From Actinomycetes bacterium (lineage in GTDB: Bacteria; Actinomycetota; Acidimicrobiia; Acidimicrobiales; RAAP-2), in NCBI GenBank assembly GCA_021800645.1, contig JAJYYT010000097.1:1-7401 (forward strand): a stretch of DNA of 7,401 nt. The letters run 5' to 3'. The stretch's first letter is position 1, and each line of letters begins with the position of its first letter. The notes beneath the pieces were generated by a model, which worked only from the letters and a program-made list of their open reading frames with translations, was not told the DNA's origin and did no database searches. The translations under genes and the position numbers were made by a program. Below, piece after piece: positions 5,842 through 7,401 of the stretch.

Positions 5842-7254
5842 ATGAGTCCCATGGGTTCGACCCCCGGTCCCATCGATGACGAGCTCGCGCGCCGGCTCGC
5901 GGCGCGCGTGAGGGAGGAGCAGGCGTCCCAGCGGCTCCCGAGCCTCGTCGTCGGCGTCGCGCGCGACGGCTCGCTCACGTGGTGGACGGCTGCGGGGACG
6001 ACGGGCGTTCCCGACGGCGGTCCGACTGACGACACCCAGTATCGGATCGGCTCGATATCCAAGACGTTCGTGGCCGTGTGCGTCCTGCGGCTGCGCGATG
6101 AGGGGAGGCTGGACCTCTCCGATGAGATTGGCAGGCACGTCCCGGAGCTCGCGGACCTGCCGGTGACCGTCGCACATCTGCTCTCGCACACCTCGGGCCT
6201 CCCCGCCGAGACGCCCGCACCCTGGTGGGAACGGGTGGCGGGAGGCGACTTCGCGTCGCTCGCCGCGTCCTCACTGCGGCGCGAGGATCTGCGGTGGCGC
6301 CCGGGTAGGCGCTTCCACTACTCCAACGTCGGCTACGCCGCACTCGGAGAGCTCGTCAGCCGCATCCGTCACGCTCCCTTCTGGGAGGTGGTCCGTGGCG
6401 AGCTCCTCGAGCCGCTCGGCATGACCCGCACCTCTGTGCGTCCCGTCGCGCCGTACGCCGAGGGGCTGGCCGTCCATCCGCATGCGCCCCTCGTGCTCAC
6501 CGAGCCCGAGCACGACGCCGGAGCCATGGCGCCCGCGGGCCAGCTCTGGTCGACCGTCGCCGACCTCGCTCGTTGGTCGGGTGTGCTCTCGGGAGCGCGC
6601 GCAGCGGTGCTGTCGCCTGGGACCTTGGCGGAGATGGCCGAGCCGCTCGCCCTGAGCGACGTCCCCGGCCAGCCGTGGACCGCGGCGTATGGGCTCGGGC
6701 TACAGGTGCGCAACACGGGAGGCAGCGTGCGGGTGGGCCACGCCGGGGCGATGCCCGGCCATTGGGCCATGCTCCTCATCGACCAGGCGTCCAACGACAC
6801 GCTCGTCGCATGCGCGAACTCGACCTATCAGGGGCACCGCCTGGAGCTCTACGACGATCTCTTCTCGGCGCTCGCGTCGACGCACCGGACCGTGCCGTTC
6901 TCGCCGTCCGCGCTGGCCGGCACGGCGGTTCTCGAGCTCCTCGGCACCTGGTACTGGGGACCAGTCGAGCTCCACCTCGGGGTCGGCGCGGATGCGACCC
7001 TCGTGCTGCGCGGCGCGGTTCCCGGTGACGAAGGCGACTTCGTGGCTGCAGGCGACGGCACCTACGTCGGGAAGCTCGGTTCCTTCGCGGGCGAGCGGCT
7101 CGTGCCGGTGCGAGGGGCGGACGGCGCGGTCTTGCACCTGGACCTCGCGTCGTTCGTCCTCACGAGGGAGCCCTACGGTCCGCCGGGGGAGGTCCCCGGG
7201 GGGGTCGACCCCAAGGGTTGGCACGCGCCCGGCCGATCGGGAACCCCGTCGTGA
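5842..7254 (+). CDS. Serine hydrolase of the class C beta-lactamase / D-aminopeptidase family
   Basis: A 470-residue protein with a beta-lactamase (PF00144-type) domain at about 20-345. The three active-site elements are visible: SISK with nucleophile S71 and base K74, YSN (160-162), and HAG (300-302) in the place of the KTG box. LLSHTSGL and PGRRFHYSNVGY are classic family segments. Residues about 355-455 form a beta-rich domain starting LLGTWYWG, like the lipocalin-like C-terminal domains of D-aminopeptidases and esterases in this family. There is no signal peptide or lipobox, so it is likely cytoplasmic and more probably a peptidase, amidase or esterase than a resistance enzyme. The start is ATG 5842, 16 bases after the amidohydrolase stop, with a weak binding site; ATG 5851 is possible. 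GTG 5794 would overlap the upstream gene and adds a non-conserved extension. The C-terminus is Pro/Gly-rich. Confidence 0.93.
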   Translation: MSPMGSTPGPIDDELARRLAARVREEQASQRLPSLVVGVARDGSLTWWTAAGTTGVPDGGPTDDTQYRIGSISKTFVAVCVLRLRDEGRLDLSDEIGRHVPELADLPVTVAHLLSHTSGLPAETPAPWWERVAGGDFASLAASSLRREDLRWRPGRRFHYSNVGYAALGELVSRIRHAPFWEVVRGELLEPLGMTRTSVRPVAPYAEGLAVHPHAPLVLTEPEHDAGAMAPAGQLWSTVADLARWSGVLSGARAAVLSPGTLAEMAEPLALSDVPGQPWTAAYGLGLQVRNTGGSVRVGHAGAMPGHWAMLLIDQASNDTLVACANSTYQGHRLELYDDLFSALASTHRTVPFSPSALAGTAVLELLGTWYWGPVELHLGVGADATLVLRGAVPGDEGDFVAAGDGTYVGKLGSFAGERLVPVRGADGAVLHLDLASFVLTREPYGPPGEVPGGVDPKGWHAPGRSGTPS

Positions 7255-7276
7255 CGTGCTCGGAGATCGAGCACGT
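7254..7276 (+). terminator. Hairpin at the end of the hydrolase operon, possible terminator
   Basis: A perfect 9-bp stem, ACGTGCTCG and CGAGCACGT, closes on a five-base loop GAGAT. It begins at the last base of the serine hydrolase stop codon. No T-tract follows (GCGGGG does), so it is not a classical intrinsic terminator; actinobacterial L-shaped or I-shaped terminators often lack the U-tail. It could equally be an mRNA 3'-end stabiliser. Confidence 0.45.
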
Positions 7277-7401
7277 GCGGGGCGCGCTGCGTCGTGCGTG
7301 CCGCTGGGTCCCAAGCTGGTGGCGAAGCGCCCCCTGTGCGCAGTGGTGCCTGCGCATCGTCGACCGGACGCCAAGATGAGCTCTTCGAGAAGCCCTCGGA
7401 C
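7277..7401. other. Right-edge stretch without a supported gene
   Basis: Several frames stay open to the edge, but none has a ribosome binding site and a recognisable start. A 42-codon frame from GTG 7251 overlaps the hairpin and is not convincing. An ATG at 7376 is too close to the edge to judge. Confidence 0.4.

Noticed and set aside
5842..7254. True beta-lactamase resistance gene
   Set aside because: The SxxK and YxN motifs are shared by the whole serine hydrolase family. HAG replaces the KTG box, there is no signal peptide, and the extra C-terminal domain fits peptidase/esterase relatives better.
7251..7379. Small frame of 42 codons from a GTG overlapping the serine hydrolase stop
   Set aside because: Its codon third positions are GC-rich, but it overlaps the hairpin, has no clear ribosome binding site and contains an odd run of Trp and Cys with no recognisable family.

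Overview
The window is very GC-rich (about 70% by eye), with dense coding, third-position G/C preference, GTG and TTG starts and short gene gaps. This fits a high-GC actinobacterium (Actinomycetota, perhaps an Acidimicrobiia-like lineage). The lineage is an inference from composition and protein style; no rRNA or tRNA is present to settle it.

Left part, minus strand (1-2273): a copper-efflux operon. A small CxxC copper chaperone (copZ) is followed, with a stop/start overlap, by a Cu(+)-type P1B ATPase (copA). copA runs off the left edge of the window, so about two C-terminal transmembrane helices are missing. Upstream of copZ lie a TATACT -10-like element, a CsoR-like 5-7-5 inverted repeat, a 17-bp tandem duplication in the leader and a 12-bp tandem array. 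CopZ would take up cytosolic Cu(I) and hand it to CopA for ATP-driven export; the operator suggests copper-responsive derepression.

Middle, plus strand (2762-4510): a divergently transcribed gene of 582 codons. An N-terminal DedA/VTT membrane domain is joined, through a low-complexity Gly/Arg-rich linker made of 15-bp repeats, to a second multi-helix membrane domain with four histidines that resembles b-type cytochromes. This is the least ordinary protein in the window.

Right part, plus strand (4608-7254): two soluble hydrolases in tandem, 16 bases apart: a binuclear-metal amidohydrolase (imidazolonepropionase/prolidase-like) and a class C beta-lactamase-fold serine hydrolase with a C-terminal beta-rich domain. 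They probably form an operon acting on peptide- or amide-type substrates. A 9-bp perfect hairpin begins at the last base of the second stop codon.

A recurring theme is short tandem repeats at gene or domain junctions: 12-bp units before copZ, 15-bp units inside the fusion linker, and another 15-bp family ending at the ribosome binding site of the amidohydrolase. I see no CRISPR array, insertion sequence, tRNA or phage gene. I did not find a clear new multi-gene system; the DedA/cytochrome-like fusion and the repeat arrays are the points most worth following.
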